Shown piece after piece: positions 1 to 6,721 of a DNA stretch of 8,837 nucleotides. A program made the position numbers and the translations under genes. Under the pieces are notes generated by a model. The model had not been told where the DNA came from and made no database searches. It saw nothing but the letters and a program-made list of their open reading frames with translations. Origin of the DNA: Candidatus Bathyarchaeota archaeon (lineage in GTDB: Archaea > Thermoproteota > Bathyarchaeia > TCS64 > B23); contig JAPDJB010000038.1 of NCBI GenBank assembly GCA_029259285.1, positions 1 to 8,837 of the forward strand, read 5' to 3'. Numbering within the stretch: the stretch's first letter is position 1; every line of letters begins with the position of its first letter.

Positions 1-2
1 CG

Positions 3-89
3 CCTAACGCCAGGATAGGGCGAGTCGTAGATGAGGAGAATCTCATAATCCTAAGTGGAGGTGAGGCCCTGATGAATCTCAGCCAATAG
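3..89 (+). pseudogene. purL: Detached PurL C-terminal tail on the opposite strand
   Basis: The plus strand, read from position 3, gives a 28-residue open frame to TAG at 87-89. It contains ARIGRVVDEENLIILSGG followed by EALMNLSQ. This matches the usual end of PurL: an 'A-x-IG-x-V' strand, a short 'L-x-I/V-x-x-G' strand and a final 'L-x-x-L/S' segment. It is exactly the part missing from the purL frame on the minus strand. The frame is open at the left window edge and has no start of its own. Its last codons (75-89) lie on the same bases that encode 'RLLAEI' of the minus-strand purL, so the junction is near 70-90. I infer an inverted fold-back junction, probably from assembly or amplification, and less likely a real rearrangement. 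The similarity call is from memory of the family, not from an alignment. Confidence 0.65.
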
Positions 90-2270
90 TCGCCCATTAG
101 ACTCCGAGAACAGTAGCTGATCGGGGCGCATGACACCCTCAACGGGAACGGCATCGATGTCTATCTCAAGGCCGAGCCATCCGGTGAAGGCCATCTCAGC
201 CGCCGCGACGGCCAAACCCCCCTCAGAGAGGTCGTGGCAGGCCCTGACCAAACCCCTATCCATCGCCTCCAGAAGCCTCCTATAGGCCTTTATGGTCTCT
301 GAGGGCCTCAGCCTTGGAACCGATGCTCCGAGGAAGCCCATAAGGCGATAATACTCGGAGCCCCCCAGCTCTGGTTTGGTCACCCCTATGATGTAGAGGG
401 GGTCTCCAACCCTCTTCAGGTCGAGGGTTATGACCCTCCTTATGTCGGGGACTATGCCGAGGGCTGTGATTAGGAGCGTAGGCGTGACGGGGCCGAGGGG
501 AGACTCGTTGTAGAGACTGTCCTTACCGGAGATGAAGGGCATCCCATAGGCCCTGGCGACGTCGTAGCAGGCTCGGCAGGCGTAGACGAGGCCTCCGAGG
601 CGATCCTCCTTCTCGGGATTGCCCCAGGTGAAGTTGTCGAGGAGCGCTATCCGACGGCCTCCGACGGCTATGTTGTTCCTAACAGCCTCATCGATGGATG
701 AGGCTGCCATCCAGTAGGGGTCTATGAGACCGTATTTGGGCTTTAGGCCGCAGGAGATGGCGAGGCCTCTCCAGGAGTCCTCAAGGGGTTTTAGGACTGC
801 GGCATCGCTGGGGCCGGCGTTCCATCCGTGGAGGGGCTTGACGACGGTGAGACCCTTCACCTCATGGTCATAGGTTCTGATGACCTCCTCCCTGCTGGAG
901 ATGTTCGGCGACGCCAATAATCGCTTAAGCATCTCATCAAGGTTCTTAGGCATGGGGAAGCTCGGCTCCTCCAACTTTGGAGGCCTCCAGGTTGTCCGCC
1001 GTCTCACCCTCGGAGGCTTGAAGAGGGACTCCAAATCGATCTGGGCCACCCTGACGCCTCGATAATAGACCTCTACGACCTCTCCATCCCTGTATCGGCC
1101 GATGGGCGTCGCCTCCGTCTGCTCATCTTGGAATATCTCTAAAACCCTCTCCAGATTCTCTGGCGGCACGGCCAGCAGCATCCTCTCCTGGGACTCTGAC
1201 ACCCATATCTCCCAGGGAGCCATCTTCGGATACTTCAGCGGCACCCTGTCAAGCCAGACCTCAGCCCCCAATCCATATCGATGGGCTGTCTCGCAGACGG
1301 CGCAGCTTAGGCCTCCCCCTCCGAGGTCTGTTATCCCACTGCCTAGATGCTCCTCCGCCACGGCCCTTATGGCCCGTTTCAACTTCTCCTCCTCTATCGG
1401 GTTTGGTATCTGAACCGCCGGCCTTGAGACCACCTCAGACTCCTCAGTCAGCTCGGCTGAGGCGAAGGTTACGCCGTGTATGCCGTCGAGACCCGTCCGG
1501 CCTCCTGCGAGGACGATCCAGTCCCCCGGCTTCACAGCCCTGACATACTCATCTTTACGCATTATGCCTATACATCCGGCGTATACGACGACGTTTCCGA
1601 TGTAGCCCTCATCGAAGTATATTGCCCCGTTGACGGTGGGTATCCCCATATTGTTTCCATAGGCCCCTATGCCCGCGACGACTCCTCTGAAAAGGTAGGA
1701 GGGATGCTTGACGCCTCTGGGCAGGACCTCATAGGGGGTGTCGAGGGGGCCGAAGCAGAGGACGTCGGTGCAGGCAATCGGATCGGCCCAGACGCCTAGG
1801 ACATCTCTTATGACGCCTCCTGTTCCGGTGGCCGCCCCTCCGAAGGGCTCTATGGCTGAGGGGTGGTTGTGGGTCTCAACCTTCACTGCGACGGCGTGCT
1901 CCTCATCGAATTCTATGATGCCTGCGTTGTCCTCGAAGACGCTTAGACACCAGCTCGGCCCAAGCTCCTCCACAACCCTTCGAATATAGGTCTTCAATAG
2001 GCCGTCGACGACGCCTTCAGGGGTCTCTATGACTCCCTTGAAGGTCTTATGGTAGCAGTGCTCACTCCACGTCTGATCATAAGTTTGGAGCTCCACATCG
2101 GTGGCTGGCCTGTTGAAGGCGGTGTAATAATCCCTTATGGCCTCCATCTCCTCTGGGGTGAGGCCTAAGCCCAGGGCCTCGGCGATCTCCATCAGCTCCT
2201 CCCTGGAGGCCCCTCTAAGCTCAATGAGGTGATGCTCGAAGGGTTGGGGAGAACGCTTGATACGCCTCAT
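51..2270 (-). CDS. purL: Phosphoribosylformylglycinamidine synthase subunit PurL, 3' end disrupted
   Basis: This is the synthetase subunit of FGAM synthase, which converts FGAR plus ammonia (delivered by PurQ through PurS) and ATP to FGAM in cytosolic IMP synthesis. Visible family motifs, by residue: TWSEHCYHKTFKG 67-79 with the SEH histidine H71; KVETHNHPSAIEPFGGAATGTGG 130-152 (nucleotide and metal site); GGRTGLDGIHG 256-266; GITDLGGGGLSCA 312-324; NNIAVGG 532-538; SGKDSLYNE 581-589; CHDLSEGGLAVAAAEMA 678-694; LLFSESNGRLLAEI 719-732. The ATG overlaps the purS stop as ATGA, so the two are translationally coupled. Family PurLs continue some 60-80 residues past the FSES...R motif into an 'IGxV...L...G...L' tail. 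Here the frame ends after only seven unrelated residues (HQGLTST), and a tail-like peptide lies on the opposite strand at 3-89. Identity is certain; the last residues (after about 732) are probably not native. No purQ is visible in the window. Confidence 0.95.
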   Translation of the reverse strand: MRRIKRSPQPFEHHLIELRGASREELMEIAEALGLGLTPEEMEAIRDYYTAFNRPATDVELQTYDQTWSEHCYHKTFKGVIETPEGVVDGLLKTYIRRVVEELGPSWCLSVFEDNAGIIEFDEEHAVAVKVETHNHPSAIEPFGGAATGTGGVIRDVLGVWADPIACTDVLCFGPLDTPYEVLPRGVKHPSYLFRGVVAGIGAYGNNMGIPTVNGAIYFDEGYIGNVVVYAGCIGIMRKDEYVRAVKPGDWIVLAGGRTGLDGIHGVTFASAELTEESEVVSRPAVQIPNPIEEEKLKRAIRAVAEEHLGSGITDLGGGGLSCAVCETAHRYGLGAEVWLDRVPLKYPKMAPWEIWVSESQERMLLAVPPENLERVLEIFQDEQTEATPIGRYRDGEVVEVYYRGVRVAQIDLESLFKPPRVRRRTTWRPPKLEEPSFPMPKNLDEMLKRLLASPNISSREEVIRTYDHEVKGLTVVKPLHGWNAGPSDAAVLKPLEDSWRGLAISCGLKPKYGLIDPYWMAASSIDEAVRNNIAVGGRRIALLDNFTWGNPEKEDRLGGLVYACRACYDVARAYGMPFISGKDSLYNESPLGPVTPTLLITALGIVPDIRRVITLDLKRVGDPLYIIGVTKPELGGSEYYRLMGFLGASVPRLRPSETIKAYRRLLEAMDRGLVRACHDLSEGGLAVAAAEMAFTGWLGLEIDIDAVPVEGVMRPDQLLFSESNGRLLAEIHQGLTST

Positions 2271-2524
2271 TCCATCTCCCTCAACTCATAGGTGTAGTCG
2301 TCCTTAGTCGGATTTGTCAGCAGCCGTTTACACATCTCCTCAACCAGCCTCCCAGCCTCATCTCGATTTTTCGCCTCTAGGAGTATCTCATAGACCTTGC
2401 TCACCCTGACATCCTCAACACCATAGCCGAGGCCTCTGAGGGCCCCCGCTGTCGCCTCACCCTCTGGGTCGGAGTAGCCAGGCTTGAGGCTGACGTAGAC
2501 CCTCGCGAAGTATCGATTCGGCAT
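2267..2524 (-). CDS. purS: Phosphoribosylformylglycinamidine synthase subunit PurS
   Basis: PurS is the small subunit that bridges PurL and the glutaminase PurQ and helps pass ammonia to the PurL active site. The 85-residue protein has the family's usual length and pattern: an N-terminal strand (FARVYVSLKPGYSDPEG, 6-22), TAGALRGLGYGVEDVRVSKVYEI (25-47), which corresponds to the 'A-L-x-x-LG-Y-x-V-x-x-V-R-x-G-K' core, and a C-terminal helix with EEMCKRLLTNPTKDDY (62-77), close to the family 'xxLLaNPvIEdY' ending. Its stop overlaps the purL start (ATGA). The ATG lies about 25 bp downstream of a minus-strand TTTATA box, so the purS-purL mRNA is probably leaderless or nearly so. Identity is clear from sequence and context. 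Confidence 0.95.
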   Translation of the reverse strand: MPNRYFARVYVSLKPGYSDPEGEATAGALRGLGYGVEDVRVSKVYEILLEAKNRDEAGRLVEEMCKRLLTNPTKDDYTYELREME

Positions 2525-2546
2525 CAGGTATCATAGGCTCCAGAGC

Positions 2547-2552
2547 TATAAA
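2547..2552 (-). promoter_or_regulatory. TATA box for purS-purL
   Basis: The minus strand reads AACCCTTTATAGC here. The TTTATA box is centred about 25 bp upstream of the purS ATG (2524), the normal archaeal distance from TATA box to transcription start, so the transcript probably begins at or within a few bases of the start codon. No Shine-Dalgarno motif is seen upstream of purS, which fits leaderless translation. Confidence 0.55.
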
Positions 2553-2572
2553 GGGTTGGATGCTCGAAACGG

Positions 2573-2578
2573 TTATAA
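2573..2578 (+). promoter_or_regulatory. TATA-like box for adk
   Basis: TTATAA on the plus strand is centred about 33 bp before the adk ATG (2609). That predicts a transcription start near 2602 and a leader of only a few bases. It lies within the same 84-bp divergent gap as the purS promoter, with the two boxes about 26 bp apart. Confidence 0.45.
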
Positions 2579-2608
2579 CGGCCTTACGGCACGGAGAGTA
2601 GAGGCCTT

Positions 2609-3307
2609 ATGGGCTTGAGGATTCTCATCTTCGGCCCCCCTGGCTCTGGGAAGGGGACGAGGGCCCGATTGATCGGCAGACTCCTCAAGATACCGGTGAT
2701 AACGACGGGGGATATGCTGAGGGAGGAGGTCTGCAGGGGAACCGAGATCGGTTTGAGGGCTAAGGGCTACATGGATCGAGGTGAACTCGTCCCAGATGAG
2801 CTTGTCATAGGGCTGGTGGAGGAAAGGCTGAGGAGGCCTGACTGTTCTAGGGGATTCATCCTAGATGGGTTTCCTAGAAACCTCAATCAGGCTGAAGCCC
2901 TGGACAGGATTCTAGGGGAGATGGGGGTGGAGCTGGACTTGGTTCTAAACGTCATCGTCGACCCCGAGATCGTCGTCGAACGCCTATCCCTGAGGAGGTG
3001 GTGCCCTAAATGCGGGGCCATCTACAACTTGAAGTATGACCCCCCGAAGGTGGATGAGATCTGCGACGAATGCGGCGCTAGGCTCATACAGCGGAGCGAC
3101 GACAGGGAGGAGGTAGTCCGCAGGCGTCTAAGGGTCTATGAGGAGCAGACCAGACCCATCCTCCAGCTCTACCTGGAGAGGGGACTCGTCAGGGAGATGA
3201 GGGGGGACATCCCCATAGAGGAGATACCACGAGAAGTTGAGGAGGTTCTAGGGCCCTACCTCAAGGAGATCGAGGGTGAAGGCTCCAAGATCCAAAGTGG
3301 AAGTTGA
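2609..3307 (+). CDS. adk: Adenylate kinase with zinc-binding LID
   Basis: Catalyses ATP + AMP = 2 ADP in the cytosol. Motifs by residue: P-loop GPPGSGKGT 9-17; AMP-binding TTGDMLRE 32-39; GFILDGFPRNLNQAEAL 82-98 with the AMP-contacting arginine R90; LID with C132, C135, C152 and C155 (CPKC...CDEC) after SLRR, a classic structural zinc site; QRSDDREEVVRRRL 161-174 supplying the conserved LID/CORE arginines. At 232 residues it is the long, zinc-type Adk, with an acidic and then glycine/serine-ending tail that is longer than usual. It is the bacterial-like NMP-kinase type, not the short trimeric AdkA of Sulfolobus and methanogens. It is divergent from purS and tail-to-tail with nurA, with a 33-bp gap. 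The ATG is favoured because the P-loop starts at residue 9, as is normal. Confidence 0.96.
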   Translation: MGLRILIFGPPGSGKGTRARLIGRLLKIPVITTGDMLREEVCRGTEIGLRAKGYMDRGELVPDELVIGLVEERLRRPDCSRGFILDGFPRNLNQAEALDRILGEMGVELDLVLNVIVDPEIVVERLSLRRWCPKCGAIYNLKYDPPKVDEICDECGARLIQRSDDREEVVRRRLRVYEEQTRPILQLYLERGLVREMRGDIPIEEIPREVEEVLGPYLKEIEGEGSKIQSGS

Positions 3308-3340
3308 GATCGGATCAAGGGATTCAATCATAGATGGATG

Positions 3341-4627
3341 CTAACGATAACCCCACTTCTTCTGGGGGTTCAGATATTGGAAGTATCTCTTAGCCAGCTC
3401 TGGCTCCACATCCCTCATCACCCTGGCCTCCACCTCCTCCACGAACTCCCTGGTGAAGTCGATGGGGAGCCTCACATCCTCGTCGACGAGGTCTAGGGGG
3501 AAGGGATGACCGGTATCCCGATTATTGAAGTAGATTAGGTAGGGGAGAACCTCTTCGATGGGAGTATTCTGGGATGCCTCGAAGCAGCAGGAGGGGGCTA
3601 TCTCATGGGCCTTGAGGTATCCCCTCTCAATCTTCAGTATCATATCCACATAATACTTTGCGAAGAGGCCCCTCGGGAAGTTCTCCATCTTCTCACGGCG
3701 CTCGATCCTCCGCTTGGAGGAGGCGAGGAGCTCTTCGAAATCGAGGGATGCACCACCCTCAAGCCGCTCCCTGATAAGCTCATCGCAGATTCTGGCGAGA
3801 ACAGAGTAGTGATAGAAGCTACCTGGATGGGGGAGGAGGTCGCTATATAGGAAGAAACTCCCCCTGGGCATGAGGATCGAGAGGATCATCTTATCTGTGA
3901 GGCCCGTCCTCACCTCCTCTATCCTTCTGATCGGATCGCTTGACGCCCTGATCTCATCCCATCCCCTCTCGATGAGGAAGCCATCTATGGCGGCTGTTCT
4001 AACCCTCTTAACTATTGCAACAGCCCCCCTCTCCATGAGGCGGGCGGTATCCTGGAATAGCTCCCTTATCAAATCCCCGCCTTTACAGCTATACTCGGCC
4101 ACCTCCCCACCCTCATCGGCCTCATACCAGTTGATCTCAGCCTCCTCCACTCTCCTACACTTATATCTGAAGCCGAAGAAGCTGCCGTCGACGATGATCC
4201 AATCGACACCCCTCTCAAGGCATTCGAGGGCCGACCTCCTCTCCAGCCTCGTCATCAGAAGCCTCAGGATCATCTTGGAGGAGAATCTCTCAACGTTCCC
4301 CCTGAATATTATGCCAGATCTATAACCCTCCTCGACGAGTTCATCCCCCTGGAAGATTTTGAAGCTGGAGCAGAAGAGGGCGTAGGAGCCTCCAAGCCTC
4401 ACATCTGGGGCCGGTGGACAGCTCCCATCGATAACTCCAACTCTCAGACCCCTCCAATCCCCCTCGCCCACCCCTCTAAACCTTAGGATATCCCTGAGCC
4501 TCTTGAGCCTCCTATCCAGCTCCCTCAGCTCCCCTATACGCCGCTGTGCCTCCCTCCTGGCATGGTCGTAGAACTGATGCTGGAGAGGCGTCGGAAGCCT
4601 CTGCCACTCGCTGACCTCCTCGCTCAT
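3341..4627 (-). CDS. nurA: NurA-family nuclease
   Basis: NurA enzymes are manganese-dependent single-strand endonucleases and 5'-3' exonucleases that form a complex with the HerA translocase to resect DNA ends. The 428-residue protein shows the NurA layout: an N-terminal charged helix (about 20-50); motif I GVIDGS 64-69 with D67; an acidic helix 115-140 with E129 or E135 as the likely second metal ligand; WIIVDGSFFGF 143-153 with D147; a helix then AIVKRVR 204-210 with K207; SDLLPHPGSFYHYSVLARICDE 262-283; and a C-terminal GHPFPLDLVDEDVRLP 373-388, the counterpart of the family's final 'P-x-x-L-x-x-A-(H/D)' motif. It is longer than Sulfolobus NurA. The ATG overlaps the upstream ATPase stop as ATGA, so the pair is translationally coupled, which strengthens the call. 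No signal peptide or membrane segment is seen. Confidence 0.85.
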   Translation of the reverse strand: MSEEVSEWQRLPTPLQHQFYDHARREAQRRIGELRELDRRLKRLRDILRFRGVGEGDWRGLRVGVIDGSCPPAPDVRLGGSYALFCSSFKIFQGDELVEEGYRSGIIFRGNVERFSSKMILRLLMTRLERRSALECLERGVDWIIVDGSFFGFRYKCRRVEEAEINWYEADEGGEVAEYSCKGGDLIRELFQDTARLMERGAVAIVKRVRTAAIDGFLIERGWDEIRASSDPIRRIEEVRTGLTDKMILSILMPRGSFFLYSDLLPHPGSFYHYSVLARICDELIRERLEGGASLDFEELLASSKRRIERREKMENFPRGLFAKYYVDMILKIERGYLKAHEIAPSCCFEASQNTPIEEVLPYLIYFNNRDTGHPFPLDLVDEDVRLPIDFTREFVEEVEARVMRDVEPELAKRYFQYLNPQKKWGYR

Positions 4628-6096
4628 CCCTCCTCGACCTCGAAGCGTATCAATAATGGAACGGGGGAGGGACTCATGTTCCCGAAGAAGTAGAAGTGGC
4701 CGACCTCAAGGGACTGGAGGAAATCCAGGTCGACATCCGGCAGCAGCTTCTCAGCCTCACCCCTATCGAGGGGGTGAACCTTTCCTATGAACCAGGTGTT
4801 AATGTTTCGACGCACAGCCGCATTTATGCCGATCTCCCCCATGATTCCCTGGGATAGCAGTATTATTGGGAGTTGATAGCTTCTGCCAAGGGCGCAGAGG
4901 TCGACGATCATCCTCGTCGTCTCCCTCTGGAGGCCGATGGGGCCATAGGGGCAGTATTGAGGCGCCTCATCGATTACGAGGGCCAATCCTATACGCTGTT
5001 TCTCGACATCCATCCTATACCTCAGAACCTTCGAGATCTCGAGGAATATTCGGAGCTTCTCATCGCTCTCCCTACCGCTGAGGTCTATGACCCTCAGATC
5101 ACCCCTCGCCATCTCTATGACGTCCTCAGCGCTGTAGCGGCCCTCCCTCATCCTCCTTAAACACTCATCGAATATCGAGTCGCTCAACCGGTTGAAGTAG
5201 CTTTTAAAGAGTCTGATGTTCTCATCGACGTATCGGGTTGAGGCGTAGTTCGCTATATGCTTCGGCGTCTCCTCTAGCAGTATAGCCTTCAGCTCCGCTC
5301 CACTCTCAATCTCATCGAGGTTGAGGTTATGTAGGACGTCTGTGAGGGCGAGGATGTATCTTATGGCCCCCTGATAGCCGCTGCTCCCACAGTAGTAGGC
5401 TCTCTCTATCAGATGCTCAGCCATATCGTCGAGACCCCTCTCCTCCACCTCTAGGATTATCTCATCAGCCCTAATCACCTTACTAGGGAAGTATGGGGCA
5501 TAGTCATCTCCCTTCCAGTCGAAGACCAGCACCCCATATCCAGCCTCCCTTAGAAGCGGTATGATCTTATGCCTCACCAGGGAGGTCTTACCCCAGCCGG
5601 TTGTGCAGAAGACTCCGATGTGATAGGGTATGTACTCCGGAAGCGCCGGAACCCTCCACTCCTTGTGATCCTTATAGTAGCCTACCTCATAGCGCATATC
5701 AACCCTCATCAACGTGAAGGGGTTTCCACCCCTAAACCGGTAGACCTCCGAGCGGGGTGCGATGATCAACTTGTTCTGCCTCAAACCATCAGGGGCGACT
5801 TCACCGATGACGGATAGCTCGAAGTCGAAGGAGTCCCTGCTGCTGGAGGGTCTGCGACCAATCCTGACATAGGCCCTTCCAGGCGTGTAGCGGTCTCTCC
5901 TCAGCCCAGGGCTTCTGCCAAAACCCTTACGGCAGACGGCGAGCACCCTATTGCCATTGAGGTTCTCGACGAGGACGAGTTCCTCGGTTCCAACTTCACG
6001 TTCCTTCCCCTCTATGAGGATGAGGGGCGCCCAAGTTATTCCGGCTCCGTCCCCTACGAAGCCTATATGCTCCAGATCTAACCCCTCAAACTCCAA
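4624..6096 (-). CDS. herA: HerA-like hexameric DNA translocase ATPase
   Basis: HerA is a bidirectional, FtsK/VirB4-type DNA pump that drives NurA in DNA-end resection. Visible over 490 residues: a beta-rich N-terminal HAS-barrel-like region 8-120 (IGFVGDG..., EELVLVENLNGNRVLAV); P-loop CTTGWGKTS 164-172 with K170; VFDWKGDDY 191-199, the HerA 'D-x-x-G-E/D-Y' motif; a helical insert about 220-330; Walker B LALVIDEAPQY 371-381 with D376/E377; LLSQG 413-417 with sensor Q416; arginine pair R429/R430 before NINTWFIGKV, a likely trans-acting arginine finger. The P-loop starts with Cys where Gly or Ala is normal. The start is TTG: an in-frame TGA lies only five codons upstream and no Met follows until residue 130. 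GAGGG lies about 9 nt upstream and a TTTAT box about 29 bp upstream. Other HerA/DUF853-type ATPases remain possible, but the nurA neighbour supports HerA. Confidence 0.87.
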   Translation of the reverse strand: MEFEGLDLEHIGFVGDGAGITWAPLILIEGKEREVGTEELVLVENLNGNRVLAVCRKGFGRSPGLRRDRYTPGRAYVRIGRRPSSSRDSFDFELSVIGEVAPDGLRQNKLIIAPRSEVYRFRGGNPFTLMRVDMRYEVGYYKDHKEWRVPALPEYIPYHIGVFCTTGWGKTSLVRHKIIPLLREAGYGVLVFDWKGDDYAPYFPSKVIRADEIILEVEERGLDDMAEHLIERAYYCGSSGYQGAIRYILALTDVLHNLNLDEIESGAELKAILLEETPKHIANYASTRYVDENIRLFKSYFNRLSDSIFDECLRRMREGRYSAEDVIEMARGDLRVIDLSGRESDEKLRIFLEISKVLRYRMDVEKQRIGLALVIDEAPQYCPYGPIGLQRETTRMIVDLCALGRSYQLPIILLSQGIMGEIGINAAVRRNINTWFIGKVHPLDRGEAEKLLPDVDLDFLQSLEVGHFYFFGNMSPSPVPLLIRFEVEEG

Positions 6097-6122
6097 CTCG
6101 ATGATCCCTCAAACCTCGATGG

Positions 6123-6127
6123 ATAAA
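6123..6127 (-). promoter_or_regulatory. TATA-like box for herA-nurA
   Basis: The minus strand reads CCTCTTTATCC, in the 41-bp gap between the DUF355 stop and the herA TTG. The box is centred about 29 bp upstream of the TTG, so herA-nurA probably has its own transcript start almost at the start codon, besides possible read-through from DUF355. Confidence 0.45.
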
Positions 6128-6137
6128 GAGGTTGGGG

Positions 6138-6626
6138 TTACAGCTTATACCTCAGCTCCCGAAGTATATTCTTCCTCCACTTAACCCCCTCCTCATCCTC
6201 GACGCCCCTAGGCTTACCTCCGTCGACGACGCCTAGGAGAGCCCTCCCCTGATCCGTCTCGGCGACGATCACCTGAAGTGGATTAGCCGTGGCGGCGTAG
6301 ATGGTGCAGACCTCTGGAACTATCTTCAATTGGTTGAGAACGTTTATGGGGTAGGCATCCCTCATGACGATGACGAAGGAGTGGCCGCAGCCCAGCCTCA
6401 TGGCGTTCTCAGCCGCCACCCGCTTGAGCTCCTCATTGTTCCCCTCAACCCTGACCAGGCGTTCACCGGAGCTCTCGCAGAAGGCTAGGCCGAACTCGAC
6501 GTTGGGCGTCGAAGAAACCATCGCCTCATAGATGTCCTCAACGGTCTTGATGAAGTGGCTCTGGCCGAGGATGAGGTTACACCCCTCAGGGGTCTTTAGG
6601 TCGACGACTTCCAGCTCCAGCTTCAA
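6138..6626 (-). CDS. DUF355 family protein (adenosine-specific kinase)
   Basis: A full-length (162 residues) member of the DUF355 family, named 'adenosine-specific kinase' from structural work on a Pyrobaculum protein; the physiological reaction is not well settled. Conserved blocks by residue: GQSHFIKTVEDIYEAM 21-36; FGLAFCESSGERLVRVEGN 45-63; AAENAMRLGCGHSFVIV 71-87; DAYPINVLNQLKIVPEV 90-106; IYAATANPLQVIVAETDQGR 109-128; GVVDGGKPRGVEDEEGVKWR 132-151; ending LRELRYKL. The start is TTG at 6626: an in-frame TAG lies two codons upstream and the next Met is at residue 36, inside the fold. GGAG directly abuts the TTG, too close for normal use as a ribosome site. It lies 41 bp upstream of herA on the same strand and is divergent from the M28 peptidase. 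No transmembrane segment is seen. The family call is firm; the function is not. Confidence 0.92.
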   Translation of the reverse strand: MKLELEVVDLKTPEGCNLILGQSHFIKTVEDIYEAMVSSTPNVEFGLAFCESSGERLVRVEGNNEELKRVAAENAMRLGCGHSFVIVMRDAYPINVLNQLKIVPEVCTIYAATANPLQVIVAETDQGRALLGVVDGGKPRGVEDEEGVKWRKNILRELRYKL

Positions 6627-6659
6627 CTCCTACACCAAGAAAAGATGGGAAAATCGAGG

Positions 6660-6665
6660 TTAAAG
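6660..6665 (-). promoter_or_regulatory. TATA-like box for DUF355
   Basis: The minus strand reads CCTCTTTAACC here, centred about 36 bp upstream of the TTG start of DUF355. This predicts a leader of about 10 nt that includes the GTGTAGGAG just before the start. The element resembles the CCTCTTTATCC upstream of herA (same CCTCTTTA core), so one basal promoter style serves both. Confidence 0.4.
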
Positions 6666-6683
6666 AGGTTCCGAGGCATAGCG

Positions 6684-6690
6684 TTAAATA
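6684..6690 (+). promoter_or_regulatory. TATA-like box for the M28 peptidase gene
   Basis: TTAAATA on the plus strand, centred about 35 bp upstream of the GTG start. It predicts transcription starting near 6713 with a very short leader that may carry part of the Shine-Dalgarno motif GAGGTGA (6711-6717). The short inverted repeat ACCCC-TAAGTG-GGGGT (6695-6710) sits between the box and the predicted start. Confidence 0.4.
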
Positions 6691-6710
6691 GTTTACCCCT
6701 AAGTGGGGGT

Positions 6711-6717
6711 GAGGTGA
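6711..6717 (+). promoter_or_regulatory. Shine-Dalgarno motif that fixes the GTG start of the M28 peptidase
   Basis: GAGGTGA is a full match to the archaeal anti-Shine-Dalgarno core (complement of UCACCUC) and ends 4 nt before GTG at 6722. It supports GTG over the in-frame ATG at codon 22, which would cut into the conserved N-terminal helix. Confidence 0.6.
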
Positions 6718-6721
6718 GAAG

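Noticed and set aside
51..95. A naturally truncated PurL ending in HQGLTST
   Set aside because: The last residues do not resemble any PurL ending, and the same bases read on the opposite strand give the expected PurL tail, so an inverted junction explains the data better.
880..1989. Several plus-strand open frames across purL
   Set aside because: They are shadows of the highly conserved PurL coding strand, mutually overlapping and without motifs.
3308..3340. Terminator between convergent adk and nurA
   Set aside because: The 33-bp gap has neither a T-rich run on either strand nor a stable hairpin.
3870..4325. Plus-strand open frame of about 150 codons inside nurA
   Set aside because: It lies fully antisense to the NurA frame, has a serine/leucine-rich low-quality composition and shows no family motif; NurA motifs are on the other strand.
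4866..5160. Two overlapping plus-strand open frames inside herA
   Set aside because: Antisense to the Walker B region of the HerA-like ATPase; compositions are biased (Arg/Ser/Pro) and no motif or promoter is seen.
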